Positions 35,540 through 47,518 of a DNA stretch of 64,000 nucleotides are shown here, piece by piece (position 1 is the stretch's first letter; the number at the start of each line of letters is the position of its first letter). The DNA comes from Blattamonas nauphoetae. Lineage: Eukaryota > Preaxostyla > Oxymonadida. The stretch lies in contig JARBJD010000034.1 of assembly GCA_033064195.1 (NCBI GenBank), forward strand, positions 186,001 to 250,000. Direction: 5' to 3'. Under the pieces are notes generated by a model. That model searched no databases, was not told where the DNA came from, and worked only from the letters and a program-made list of their open reading frames with translations. Made by a program: the position numbers and the translations under genes.

Positions 35540-36961
35540 ATGTGTATTCTGCCTGCGGATGAAGTCTTGACAGGGCATCCGCAGTGGAATTGAGTGTCCC
35601 AGGGATGTGGTTGATCCCGGTCATCGTCAGGCCCGCTGTCTGGATCGTTTTTAGTGTCAGCCGGGTGATTGGAGTCAACGCTGGGCATGCTCTCTGCCTC
35701 CGAAGGTTGTTGACTGCTGCAGTGTTGTCGCTGAACACCTGGACTGCTGTAACTCCTTGTGGATGGAGGATCGGTGCTGCTCGGATTACTGCAAACCTGA
35801 TTGCTGCAGTTTCTTTCCAGTTGGATGTCTCTGTCTGTTGTCGTTCCGTCCAGCTGTCGTGTAGGTACGTTGTCTGTCCGTTCCTCTCCAATACACACCC
35901 CCACCCCATGGGACTGGCATCTACAGTCAAGCTCGCTTGTGGGGTCTGTTGTCTGACGAATGTGGTATATTCTCCGTGATCGTTGCCTTCCAGAATGTGA
36001 TCTCTCCCTTGAGAAGGGGAGACAGCTGAGCCTTGGAGTTCCATCCTGCCTTCCGGACTGTTTCGTCTCTCAACTTGTTGAATCTTTTGAGATAGAGACT
36101 CGCTGAGGGAACGACTTCGCGCAAGAAGTTGAGCTGGCCTATAATTTTCGCCAGCGCTCTGACCTGTATCAGCTGGCTGGATACCGCCTGCGGCCAAAGA
36201 ATGCGAAGGGTGTTCAGCAGCTTGCTCTGCCTGGACTGTGTAATGGAAAGGGTCTGAGTATGTGATGCTATCGTCCAACCGAGAAAGTCGATCGTTTGAC
36301 TTGGGATTGTCTGACATTTGTTCTGAGACAGTTCGAATCCCAGTGCTTCCAACCTTTCCATGGCTTGCTTTGTCTTCGTTTCTGCTTCCTCTTTGGTCTT
36401 GAATAGGAGTAGAATGTCGTCGAGGTAAAACACAATTGGAGTCTGGAGCTCTTCTCTCATCGATTTGACTGCAATCTTGATAATTTTTGTGAAAGTCCGC
36501 GGTGCGGTTGCAAGCCCGAAGGGCATTCCAACATATTGGTAGAAGGTGTTGTTGTAGCCGAAGCACAGATAACGACGAAGCTGAGGAGGTACTATGACAT
36601 GTTGATAAGCGTTCCGAATGTCTAGACTGGTCATCCATTCCCCACCGACAATCAGGTCCATCACTGTTTTGATATTTTCCATTTTGAAATGGTCCACCTG
36701 AATCTCGTCGTTCAGAGGTGACGCATTGAGTATTTTTCGGAATTTCCCCCCAGGCTTGGGGACTAAGAACGTATGGAGCGACATTCCTACTTCCTGAATC
36801 GGCACCTCGACAACAACTCCTGCCCTCAACTCTTCCTCCAGGAGAGCCCGGAACGCCTCCGTTTCCTCCGGGTTCCCACGGAACGGAGGCGCCCAGCTCA
36901 AGTTCTGGAGTCGCTGTGGAGACTCCGCATCTTTCCAATTCCAAAGTGCACCTGCCTGCAC
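35540..36961 (-). other. DIRS reverse transcriptase and RNase H region
   Basis: The reverse transcriptase part shows FLVPKPGGKFRKI, MTSLDIRNAYQHV, YVGMPFGLATAPRTF and the catalytic box FYLDDILLL (a YxDD motif). The RNase H part further downstream shows TVDASPMGWGCVLERNG, an ETAAI helix and VQVFSDNTAAV, then INHIPGTLNSTADALSR. Both are of the DIRS/Ty3 lineage type. Fossil element part; integrity not assessed. Confidence 0.85.
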
Positions 36962-37038
36962 TCGCTGCGCTCCCCCAACTTTCGTCCAGTTGTCTATTGA
37001 GTTGAGGAGACGAAGTGGGAGAGGAATCTGCTCTGAGA

Positions 37039-38845
37039 CTAAATTCGAGGCCGCTGTTTTTGATATCGTTGGTTGTATGGGCCTTTTGTTTGATTCGGGG
37101 GGAGGCCTGACCCCCCACTGGGAGAGAAAGCCGAATGATTCATGGTCTGAGATTGACTATGACCGCCCTGTGTTCCATTTGACTGGCGCTGATTTGGAGG
37201 GGTGAGCAGATCTGAATCCACCGAGGCAGGCTGAGTTAAGTTCAATATAGATGCAATTCGACCAGAATTCGAAGGTGTCACGTATCTGGCATAATGCGCG
37301 CAACACGCCGCATCAGCAGAAGACATCATTGCTTCCCCGATCGTCGACAGAATGTGTGAGGGAGGTTGTTCATCGCATACTTGTCCGTAGACCTCAGCCA
37401 TCAAGCCAACTGAAGAAAGGCTGGATTGGGTCGATGTAAGGAGCGCCTGATCTTGAATTCGTCTGTCCGGAGTGAGAATGAGGCTATTCTTAGCCATTTC
37501 GACAGGAATCTCCAGGACGTTCCGCATTGAAGATGATCGTAAGTTCGATGCGTCCCTCTGCTGGGCCGGAAGCGCAACCTTAAGCCAACCCTTTTTGAAG
37601 GTCGGCTCTTGCTTTCGCAACTCCCGGAGAATATTCTTTTTCAATTGTTCTTGTCTTCGGCGGGAACTGCGGTGCGACATGCGTCGTGACCGGTGTGTTC
37701 TGGATGAGCTTGATCTTGACCGACTTCCGTGATGTTTCTTCCATCCTTTTGCTTTTCGTCGATGATCTCTCCTTTTTTGGTGACTTCGTCGCCTTTCATC
37801 ACGAGAACTCGATGAGGAACTGTCTCTGCTGGACGATAAGGATGATGAAAATTCTGATGTGCTTGTGCACGAGTCAATGTTGTATTTATAGTTGTGTCAC
37901 CAATATGTCCCATGTCACCAATCCGGCCTTTTTTCTGGAAAAATCAATATCGGTCAAACTAAGAAAAATCTGAAATTTAAGAATTATACTCCCACGCGAT
38001 CCCGAGAAATCCTCAAAATACCCCCTTTTGCCCGATGAAAAACATCGTTTTGACAATATCTCAACAACCAGTGAATCGATTTCGATGAAATTTTTCACAC
38101 AAACGTTTTTTTGGTGAAACGAACATTTTTGCAAAAATTTGGAGAAAAAATTCTGCGTATTTGGGAAGATCGGAAAAAACCCATATTTTTCTCGACAAAA
38201 TATTCTTAGGAAAAAAATCCTTTTATTTTTTGTTCATCTTTTGTCGAGATCTATCCGACTATTATGCCTTTTATTTGATTTAAAACGGATGGCTGGTTGT
38301 GGAGAAATGACCGCAAAAAGTTGAAAAAAATGTGTGCATTCGTAACGTAAAACGTATTTTGAGGTTTTCTCGGGATCGGGTGGGAGTATAATGCTAAAAT
38401 TTTATTTTGTTCTTAGTTTGACCAAAATAGTCCCTCACAGAAAAAAGGCCGGATTGGTGACGCCGGACGGTTTGGTGACACCACTATTATGCCGGTTGTG
38501 TCCATTTGAACGTGCTGAGCGCCGTTGATCCCGAGAAATAGATGAATCTGAATCCTCAGCTGGATCGATTCCACTCGCCATGTTCCGCTTCATTTTTCGG
38601 ATTTCTCTTCCCAAAAGTTGCTTCCTGTCACTTTCTTGATGTTGTGAATCCATCGATTGGGCATTGTCTCGACTTGATTCCATGATTTTTTGCGTATTCA
38701 TCTGAGTCAACAATGTTGGTATTTTGTCTGCAATCTGAGCCGCAAGCGTAATAATAAGCTCGTCATCGAACTGCTGGCGGACTTGTGATGGAGTTTGCGG
38801 CAAGGTCTCTTCGTTTCGAAGTTGAGACATGTTTCGATCTGGCAC
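37039..38845 (-). other. DIRS gag-like region, split by a nested MITE
   Basis: Minus-strand basic and Ser/Gln-rich sequence upstream of the reverse transcriptase: the beginning (38845, MSQLRNEETLPQTPSQVRQQ) and a larger part from 37680 (LKKNILRELRKQEPTFKKGW). The position and composition fit the poorly conserved gag-like ORF of DIRS elements. A 598-bp Harbinger-like MITE lies within it at 37889-38486. Confidence 0.6.
37889..38486. mobile_element. Harbinger-like MITE nested in DIRS gag region
   Basis: A 598-bp element with ends TAGTTGTGTCACCAATATGT and complement TAGTGGTGTCACCAAACCGT, continuing as an imperfect inverted repeat of well over 100 bp (GTCACCAATCCGGCCTTTTT; ATTATACTCCCAC). It is flanked by TTA on both sides (37886-37888, 38487-38489). 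TTA/TWA 3-bp duplications are the mark of PIF/Harbinger elements. The same TAGTGGTGTCACCAA start and TTA duplication occur in the 3.3-kb element at 47519-50833. No coding capacity is seen. Confidence 0.85.
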
Positions 38846-38919
38846 CCATTACACGTCAGTGTACTATCTCGATGTGTTGAGGAGCCCTCGTTTGGGCTTG
38901 GAGTGACCAGGGGGAACTC

Positions 38920-40590
38920 CCAACTCGTGTCGAGAGCGGATTGTGAAGAGCGTTGAACAACGTGTCTGTCTCCACTGCCACTGAACGCTCCATCTTCTCA
39001 TCGCACACAATCACTTCCACACGCGATTGTGTTGGTGGAATCACTTCCTCACTCCCAAATCGCGTCTCCCCAAACGAGCTTCCTTGTTTCTCTTTCGCCG
39101 ATGGAAGTGAAGAGAGTGCGCTGTTCGATTGGTCTGTGATTGAATCGTACTCTTCCATTTTCACCTCCTCATCAACTTCCCCTCCTGACAACATTTCTTC
39201 GTTCTTCAATAGTTCATTCCGAGTTGAGTGCCGCTTTCGACGCAAACAGACACACACAACGATCATCACTGAAACAAGAAGCGCACACGACAGAGAAATG
39301 ATCACGGGAATCCACCATTTCGATCCAACTCCTCCAAGCGATTTGTTTCCCGAACTCAATCCAGATACAACCATCCAATTCGAAGTTCGCAATCCATTTC
39401 CAAACATAAGACGACCTCGCCATTCCATCGTTCGGTTCAGTTCGGAAACATCCGATTCTGAGAATGCAATCATGATTTCAGTTTCATTCCAGTGTGTCGC
39501 TGTTGATGTTGACAGATCAACAAGCTCGCTTTTGCCTTCCACACTCTGAGACGAATCCCACTCAAACACTTCCAACGACAGTCCACACGGTATCAGTGTC
39601 TTCCCAACCACCTTCACTGTCTGTTTTCCATTCTTGTCTGTCTCAACTTTCGATTCTGTCGAGTTCAATGTTGGGACGAAGAGTGGTGAACGAACAATGT
39701 CTTCATCTCCTTCGACTGTGCATTCCGACACGTCCAACCAAGCAGAGGGGGAATTCTTTGTCCCATCGCCTTTTGTGAGGCTGTCCATCACAATTCTTCC
39801 TTCTCCCTCGCAGTGGATGTTCTGGCGTGCAGAGGGGAATACGGCGATGGATGGTCCGTTTTGAGTGAACACTCCAGCTGTCACTTTCAGCTTTCCTCCT
39901 TTCATCCAGATTGCTCCCACCACAATATCTCTCATTGTCACGCCATTCAGCTCAGTGTCTGACTCAATCAGCTCAATCAAACCTCGAGACCATCCACAAA
40001 TCGATCCATCCTCGCTGTTCATCTCGCTTGGGCGTGTTCCTTCAATCGAACAGCTTCGAATCACAACTGTCCCTTTCGACGCTGATACAAGTTTGAATGT
40101 CGAGACAGAGAAGTCGGCTGTGATTGTGAGCAGTGTCAGTCTGCACAGTCCTCCCTCAGCCACTGACACGAGGGTTAATGTTTGTTGGGACGAGGATGGG
40201 CTGGCTCGAAGGGTGGCCGGTTCCACTTGTGACGAAATCAGATTGAATGGGACACGATGGTTGACGATGAGACGAGAAGAGAGGTCAGCTGAGTCAACAA
40301 TTCGCATCGTCGTGTCAAAGATCCCAAGAGAAGTCGCTGTGTTCCACGCTGATTTGATTGCATTGCATGTTAGTGGTTCAGTTCCACTCATCTCCAATCC
40401 TCCCCTTTCTTCATTCCCACAAACACACAACGACAATTGCGATGGCTTTGGTGGTGTCGCGATTGTCGTTTTGGTCGTTTGGATGGCCTGCTTGTTCGAG
40501 TCTTCGAGTCTTGTGATCGAGTATTCTGAACCAAATCCGAGAGAACCACTCACTCCAAGTTCGATCACAGCACTTCGACCAGACGATGAC
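38920..40590 (-). CDS. Gene 2, segment 2: last ectodomain, membrane helix, start of tail
   Basis: Continues gene 2 after the MULE-like element (FSSSSGRSAVIELGVSG). The ectodomain part includes SQLSLCVCGNEERGG, FPSARQNIHCEGEGRIVMDS and a Cys-poor region ahead of the membrane helix WWIPVIISLSCALLVSVMIV (about 39310-39250), followed by CLRRKRHS as stop-transfer. An acidic juxtamembrane stretch (GGEVDEEVKMEEYDS) leads toward the kinase-like domain. The segment stops at STRVG, where the DIRS element begins, and resumes at 32177. The order matches gene 1 segment 4, so genes 1 and 2 are paralogues. Confidence 0.88.
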
Positions 40591-42579
40591 GGTTAAGTAT
40601 AGGCGCAGATCCGATTTTCGCTACGCGCAGATCCAAAAAACCGGATACGCGCAGATCCAAATGGATACACGCAGATCTAAACTTTTGTTGTTTCTGTTCG
40701 AATTTATGGCTGGTTATTGTGTCAGAAAACTTCAATATGGACTGATTTACTCTCACACATCTTTCAGAATAACAAATCGATTGAAAAAAGTTGATAAATT
40801 GAACAAGGTGATTCCGAAACGATGACTGTCGCAAATTGCTATTTGAAGAGACTGCACTGGATGAAATATTGAAAATTCTGGTTGTGATCCATGATAATGC
40901 TATTATTCCCGAATACGGCGACAAAGACCAAGTGTTATTGAGTGTGTTGGCCTTCGGCATTGGAGGCGGACAAGTAGACAGTATAGCGGCTTCTATTGTA
41001 TCACACAGAATAAAAAGAATGGAGTGGTGGATTGAATTGTTACTGTGGAAATTTGGAGGGGAGAGAGGGGGTCGAGCGACGAGGCGGGTGTGTTTTACGT
41101 GAGCTCACATTGATTGATCACGTTTGCATTGTTTGAGAAAGAATTCCCGGATCTAGATGACGCCTGTCATGATTGATTGAACTCAGATGAACCAAAACTG
41201 CCATTATCTGGCTGTGATGTCGTTGGAGATGTTGAGAGACCGTGCTGACTTCTTGTCGATGGCTGTGGTTGCATTTGGCTTGTATTTGTGTTTCACGAGG
41301 GGATGCTGTTCTGCTTGGCGAGGAACGAGAGGTTCGGGGGCATCAGTGTCCAGTTGGTCGGAGATCGTCGTGAAGAGTGATTTCTCAGCCGTGCTCCTTC
41401 CGACGGTGCGAACGAGTCCTGCATTGACGCCTTTCTTGCTGAGGCTGCGCTCCTGCCGTGCGTTTGTGACGAAGTCCGAAAACTTTTGATTGTTCTTCTT
41501 TTCTGCTCGACAGCTTCCAGAACAGAATTGGCCTGCGTGTTCTTTGACTCCATGCTGGTCGACCTGACATCCCCCATAGCTGCTTGCGAGTGGAGACGTC
41601 GGCTTAATGACAATAGGTGGGGTATACACCGGATGGAGAGCACGTAACGATGAAGGAGGGAGGATCATCATTTCTTCCGCAGTTTTTGACTTGTGAGTGA
41701 GCAACGTATTAAAAGTTGGAGCAGGAGATGGTGGTGTTTCATTTTCACGGAAATGAGGAACCAAACGCCAATATCAGAACGAAATCCTGACGAGTGTCAT
41801 GAGAACTAGCACGATCGCGATTTATCGGGGAAGCTGTCAGAAGTATACTAAACTACTGGTCATCCGGATCACTTGTTGATCATTTCAGACGGATATCACC
41901 CAGGAAACGCAAAATTGGATTCTCATGAAGATCGTGGTGCTTGTGATGGATATACAGAATTTGACTGTTGTATGGAGAGAGATATCGAAGAAATATGTGA
42001 AATTTAATGCGACAAACAATAATATACAGAAATTGATGCCAGCAAAAGCAAGATACATTGTCGTTTCTTCATTCGAGATATGATGACGATTTGGATGAAG
42101 AAATGTGTGTTGACGATACGAAAGCGGTAGAAGGGAAGAGAAGAGCGTGGATCGTTGTGAATATTTTTAGAAACAGAGCTGATGTTGAAGAGAAAATTGA
42201 TAGCTATTGGGAGACGTTTCAGAACAGCCTGAAGTGTCATCCATGGACAAGAAAAGGGAAAAACATGGTCAGTGTGGGAAAATTACATACCAAGCTAAGT
42301 AATATCGGTCTCAGATTTAGAGTAGGAACATCAATCGAGAGACGGGTGATGGGAAGATCGACATTCTCGTTTGACGACAGTACAAAAACAGATTTGTGAT
42401 AAATTTGTGAGAGTAAATATGAATTGTGAGCATTCAGAGTGAAATGACATGAATTGGATATGGTAAGCACAAATAAATCATCGATCCTTTTGGATCTGCG
42501 TGTATCCATTTGGATCTGCGCGTATCCAAAAAAAAGGATCTGCGCGTAGCGAAAATCGGATCTGCGCCTATACTTAACC
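40591..42579. mobile_element. MULE-like element with captured gene (copy 2)
   Basis: A 1989-bp element with ends GGTTAAGTATAGGCGCAGAT and complement, and perfect 9-bp target duplications GACGATGAC (40582-40590, 42580-42588). Ends and subterminal regions match the copy at 29268-31833, including the CGCAGATC motif series, but the core is different. It lies inside gene 2 between FSSSS and SGRSAV; leaving it out with one target copy restores the frame. No transposase is seen. Confidence 0.88.
41204..41764 (-). CDS. Cargo gene fragment of unknown function in MULE-like copy 2
   Basis: A minus-strand frame starts at 41764 with MVPHFRENETPPSPAPTFNT and continues with HPVYTPPIVIKPTSPLASSY. Downstream an overlapping frame (SMESKNTQANSVLEAVEQKR) looks more protein-like than the first, so an intron probably lies near 41580-41560. 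The C-terminal part includes KYKPNATTAIDKKSARSLNI. It is basic and Ser/Pro-rich with no recognised domain, and unrelated in sequence to the cargo of copy 1. Probably a captured host gene or piece of one. Confidence 0.4.
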   Translation of the reverse strand: MVPHFRENETPPSPAPTFNTLLTHKSKTAEEMMILPPSSLRALHPVYTPPIVIKPTSPLASSYGGCQVDQHGVKEHAGQFCSGSCRAEKKNNQKFSDFVTNARQERSLSKKGVNAGLVRTVGRSTAEKSLFTTISDQLDTDAPEPLVPRQAEQHPLVKHKYKPNATTAIDKKSARSLNISNDITAR

Positions 42580-45500
42580 GACGATGACGAACTGAAAGTG
42601 AATGCGAAAGAGAACGAAGTATCCAGTGTCAGCGTTCCAACTGTTCCAGATGGCAGATTCGATCCAGAAACTTCAATCACCATCGACGTGTTCAGTGAAT
42701 TTGTGGGAACAGCCTCAATTCTTGTGATGAGTGCTTCATGTCGCGGAAAGTCCGATTGAGTCTCGAATGAAACAGAGTCAACCACTCCATCCTCTGTTCC
42801 ATTCCAAATCCCAACAATCTTATACGAATAGGAAAACTTGAGTTGGCTTCCTTCGGCAGGATGCAGTTGGAGAGCAGACGAAGTCGCTTTCTTTGACGAC
42901 GATCCAATCACCACAAACGACGTGTTGTGCTGTGACGATGGAGGAGGTGAGAGAGAGCCAATCGGATGGCCAGAGACAGACACTTTGTAGAACTCTCCCA
43001 ACACAAATCCCGATCCTTCCACAGACACAACTGTCCAGTCTGTTTCGTCTGTTGTGGACGACGCCGATGTGATTCGCAATGGCTCTAAGGGAACCGAAAA
43101 GCGCACAGATTCATCCAGAATGAATGAGACTGTTTCAGAAAAGGTGAGAGAGGTTAGCTCGTATGTTTTCCCGTACTCAAGACAAGGATTGCTCGCTCCG
43201 TACAGTTGAATCTGAACTGGGTCTGTGCTGGTTGTGCTCGTGATCGATGCTTCAGGAAGAAGAATTTCAGAAATAATCGTGTTTCCGGACAATCCCACTT
43301 CTGTCACTTTCACTGACAGTGAATTTCCGATTGGCAGATTCTCCCCACAAACCACAACTTCCACGTGCGATTGCTTCTCCCCAGCAAGCACACACAACGC
43401 CGATCTCACTCGAGCTGGCGCATCTGGCACTTTCATCAATCGATTTGTCGTGTCTGTTGGCAGAACAACTGTCACCGAACTGCTCGACAGGCTCACTACT
43501 TTGTATTCAGCTCCATATTCAAGTGTTGTAGACGAAAAAACAACAAATTCCACTTTTCCAGCTGAGTCAACAATCTTAATTGGTAGCTCTGTCTCTGTCG
43601 AGTCCACAACTGTTTTCTTCACAACCAGGTTGTACAGGCCATCAGGGATGTCCGTCCCTGAAATCGAGATTTCTGCTGTCTTCGCGTCTCCCTCTTTCAG
43701 CTTGCACAACAGAGACGTCAGAGTCGGTGTGGAGCGAGTCGTGAATGATGGCGTACCGACAACGATCCCAGCCACTGACCCATTTGTGATCGCCGTGATT
43801 GTGTATGTGTGACCGAACAGGAGAGAAGACTCCGATGTTGACGAGAGAAGAAGAGGAATCGATTTGGCTTCGGTTGACGATGATGCCATCACAGAGATCG
43901 CTGCATTGTGCACATCCAACGAATTTGGATCGGTCGTTGGTGTTCCACTCAGAGTGAGTGTGTACGTCTCATTTGTAAGCAATCCGCTTCCCTCCACCGA
44001 TACAATCGTCGTTGTCGCTGAGTTCGTCGAACACTTCGCTGACGAAATGCGCGCCGGCTCATTTGGCATTGTCACGAGGATTGGAGAGAACAGAATCGGA
44101 TAATCTGTATCTCCTGTTTTCGCAGAAAATACGGTCACTACGTATTCCTCCCCAAATCCAATCGAGTTCTTCCATTCTTCTTCATTTCTGTTCGATGGAG
44201 ACAACTTCACTGTCTGTTCAGCAAGAAGTCCGCTGCTGTTTGTTCTCACGTCCATCACAACTCTCTTATTTCCATCATTCCTTTCCAGCGTGATTGTGTA
44301 GTCATGGTCGGGTTTCAGAAGTCGATATGAGAATGACAAAGTCACTTCGTTGGCTTCGTTCAGATCACTCACCACAATGTTCATCAGACGAGCTGCCAAT
44401 GGAATCGTGAAACAAAGTGGTGATAGGACTGAGACGACAATCGAGTCATCACTCCTCTTCGTTCCACTTGTGATCTCAAACACTTCATTCTCTATCCATT
44501 TCGAACTCTCTCCAATCACTCCCAAGTCAATCGTTGCTTTCTTGTCTGTGAATATCGCTTCGAGTGTCCATCCATTCTGAAGTGTCAGGTCAAACGTCTC
44601 ATCGTCCAAATCAATCCCTTCCAGATTCAAGAATGCACGAGTGCAGCTGTCGTCCAGAACACAGTTCGCGGATGTGAATGTTGGGCGTTGTGTTACTTCA
44701 AGTGACAACTCAGAAAAGGAGAGGATGTACTTGGAGAGTGAAGCAGTGACGATTTTGTAGTCAGAGAGAGGAAGTTGGAGAAGACCAGTCTCTCCAGTGC
44801 TCACTGTGCATCCCCCAATCGAAGATGATTCAATCGAGAACACCAACACTCGACCAATGTTTGGTGCCTTTGTTGTGTCTGTCCGACCTGTCCCTTCCGA
44901 GTTCGAAATCAAAACATGAAGCGATCCCGTCACTTCCTTGTCCAAAGTCACAACAATCTCTGCTGTCGTTTAGGTTGTTTGTTGAGCTTTCAGTGACAGG
45001 ATTGGTGTGGTTTCAGTTGGAGTTGGCAGAACATCACCCACTGCAATGGGTGGGAAGATTCGACTCGTTTTGGTGGTTGACGTGGAATCGCAGTTGGACA
45101 CTGTTGCGAGGTTAACTGTTGGTGCAGTGTTGAAGCACAGATCGTGTCCATTCCCTGTCGCAGCCACACATTCTCGAAATCGGAGAGAATCGAGTCGGAT
45201 GGAGGAGCAACTGGAGAAGTGAAGAGCTCCACCCCCGCCAATGGACGACGTCTTGGAAGTCTTACAATCCTCGAAGAGACAGTTGGAAAACCCAGTGTTG
45301 GACAGTTCAGCATTCCATCCGTTGATGTATGCGGCTCCCCCAAATTCAGATCACGAAACCCTGTCCCACAAAGATGGTTCGTGCAGCGACAAACACAGCT
45401 CCCAATCATCTTTTGATAAACGGACTCTGAATCTCCAAAATCACATCCTCCTTCCTTCACATCGACATCGACACTTCCACTGCCACTTTCAATGGAGCTT

Positions 45501-46282
45501 GTCGTGTTCAAAAACGATGTCGATGCAAGTGTTGTCGTGATCGAACAGCGATCTGTCGTTGTTCGTGGCAATCCTGAAAAATCAAACAGCGCGCCACTTC
45601 CACCAATCAGACAAGCATCACAAACTTCAAGATCACTTCCTGTCACCAACACTTCCGTTCGGAGTTGGGATGATTCCGAATTGTGTGGAGTAAAACAATC
45701 ACATCCGTCCAGGCTCGTCAGAGGAAGAAGCCAAGGAAAACACGATGAAGTGTGCGAGCTTGAAATAATCGTGACCGAACTCCGACTCCCCCAATCTCCT
45801 CCAACAATCACAAATGGCCCACGTTCCCTGTTCGACATCAAAACACTCCCAACAATCCCAACACAAGAGTCCCAAATCTGTGCAATCGAAAAACCACCTG
45901 ATCCACATTCGAATCGAAGCGAAGACATCCATGTCGTGCAATTCGACATCAGGAAAAGTGAATTTCCTCGGTCTTCCTTTGAATCCCAAAATCCATTCCA
46001 TTCTGAATCTTCTGACAAATCTTCATCGTCAGTCACAAATGATGGAAAGATTGTCGATTCCTTTCCATTCAGATTTAGGGTCGTCGATGTCATTTCAAAA
46101 TTCGATACATGATATTGGCCATGAGGAAGCACTATGTCCGACTTGGTGTTCAGTTCACTGACATTCGCAGTGTTTCTTTGCAGTGGAAGGTATTTCCGCA
46201 ACGGGAGCAATTGAGGGGATGAAATGTGACGATGCGATGTGGCACTGGTCAGCAGGACTGACAGGAGGCAGAGGACGTGCAT
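42580..46282 (-). CDS. Gene 2, segment 1: signal peptide and large ectodomain
   Basis: The start at 46282 (MHVLCLLSVLLTSATSH) gives a clear signal peptide; an in-frame ATG at 46312 would add ten residues. The first part (to about 45350) is beta-helix-like (SSLRFECGSGGFSIAQ, SSSHTSSCFPW). From about 44960 to 42600 the protein is a series of Ig-like or strand repeats of about 80-90 residues, each with a pattern like VVSVEGSGFVLGEFYKVSVS and YTITAITNGSVAG. Two blemishes: a five-G run near 45348 where six would keep NLGGAAYINGW in frame, and an in-frame TAA just upstream of TTAEIVVTLDKE near 44977. Corrected for the one base, the four gene 2 segments sum to a multiple of three. It is a surface protein, perhaps expressed, perhaps recently disabled. 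Confidence 0.82.
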
Positions 46283-47518
46283 GATACCACCGAAACGTGG
46301 CCCACAATACAAACTTAAAGATCAAATATTAACAGATTCCCAAGTATTACGGCTGTAATAGCGAGACGGTTATTTGATGAGTGTCATGTCTCCGATTGCG
46401 ATACAGGAAACTAGTTTCCTGCCTGTTTCCATCAGACAAAGAGTGTTTTATCATCTAGTTGCAAGTTAAGTATGTCTGGTCGGGTAAAGCACATCGAGAC
46501 TGGCTGAAGAACGATGAAATTCATGATTTCACTCGTGATTGGGAGGCGAATCTCCTTTCTTGAATGATTGTGCTTTCTTCATTTTAGGAGAATGTAACCA
46601 GTGGAGGACTGCTGAGAAAAGAGATAAAATCAACATTTTCACATAAATAGGACAACATGTCTTCTTTCGCGACTCAACTATTTCACATTCCGTCGTCACC
46701 CATCCATCACTCATCTTCCTTCTGCCATTCTCTGCTGCCTTTTCTTGTTTTACGGTTTTCTGATTCTTCTTTGCTTTGATTCAGTTTTCACTTCATGTCA
46801 CTCAGACATCATTCGATCAAATCTCCTGCGATTGAACGGAATGATTCATGTTTGACAATTCTTTCAAGTTTCCACAGTATTTCATGCAAAAATGGGATAA
46901 GGAAGACAATATCAAGTTTATACGAGCTAGAAGAGATGTAGAAACTCACTCGAAAATAGGCTTTGTCCTCGACACGTTCGTCAGTCTGTCGATTTTTCCC
47001 TCCTCCTGGAAAAGTAAGGGTTCGATCAAAATAGGTTCGTCTTCGTCAGAAGCAACCAAATACAATTGTTGAAGATTTGATGAGTATAGAGCTCTCTACA
47101 CTTATGATGTTAAGCGGACGGACAAGATACCCAATCTGGAGGACAGAGGACAGAGGTCCTGTCCGATTCAGAAATCCACTTTTCTCTGCCTCTATTTCGT
47201 CTGAATTCACCTTCTCTCTACTCATCAAACACTCTTTGTCTTCTTTTTGCTCGGTATTATGCCTGAGAATGTCTCAAAAAGACGATTTCAAAACTCCAAT
47301 TTTACTAAACCTTTTTCTGACACTATAGTGCACTTTATCATTCAAGATTCGTTCATCCTCATCTAAAATTGTTGAAAAGGGCCTCAAAGTGCGTGAAAAC
47401 CGATTTGGTGGCAAATCACGAGCTGGAGGGATTCTGTCCTACAAACTCCTAATTAGGAGTTCACCGGACGATCGGCCCAAGAGAGGACAGAGTAGGACAA
47501 AATCGGACAAGCACCTTA
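46283..47518. other. Intergenic region 5' of gene 2
   Basis: No convincing gene. It contains copy 2 of the 207-bp repeat, a perfect 16-bp palindrome ACTCCTAATTAGGAGT at 47445-47460 and several GGACA/TGTCC motifs (47110-47160, 47480-47510) that recur at 50895-50935 and 54500-54690. Confidence 0.5.
46654..46860 (+). repeat. 207-bp dispersed repeat, copy 2
   Basis: Same orientation and extent as 22942-23148, with the few differences scattered. It begins at ATGTCTTCTTTCGCGACTC. It lies upstream of gene 2, on the opposite strand to it. Confidence 0.85.

Larger units (their letters stand above)
32178..38919 (-). mobile_element. DIRS retrotransposon inserted in gene 2
   Basis: A 6742-bp element (including nested insertions), coding on the minus strand. 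It has inverted ends (CAAGACAAACGAGTGCTCCT at left; right end complement GAGTTCCCCCTGGTCACTCC) sharing a block through ACACATCGAGATAGTACACT, an internal complementary region at 33872-33950, and no target duplication. Parts in coding order: gag-like region (38845-37039), reverse transcriptase (about 36961-35960), RNase H (about 35940-35540) and tyrosine recombinase (about 35455-34055). All DIRS parts are present, so it looks close to whole in layout and is probably the youngest of the three DIRS-like elements, though two DNA elements have since landed in it. I did not judge its integrity further. Confidence 0.9.

Noticed and set aside
32178-38919. Polinton/Maverick or LTR retrovirus-like element
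   Set aside because: No protein-primed polymerase, capsid pair or DDE integrase is seen. A tyrosine recombinase, inverted ends and an internal complementary region identify DIRS.
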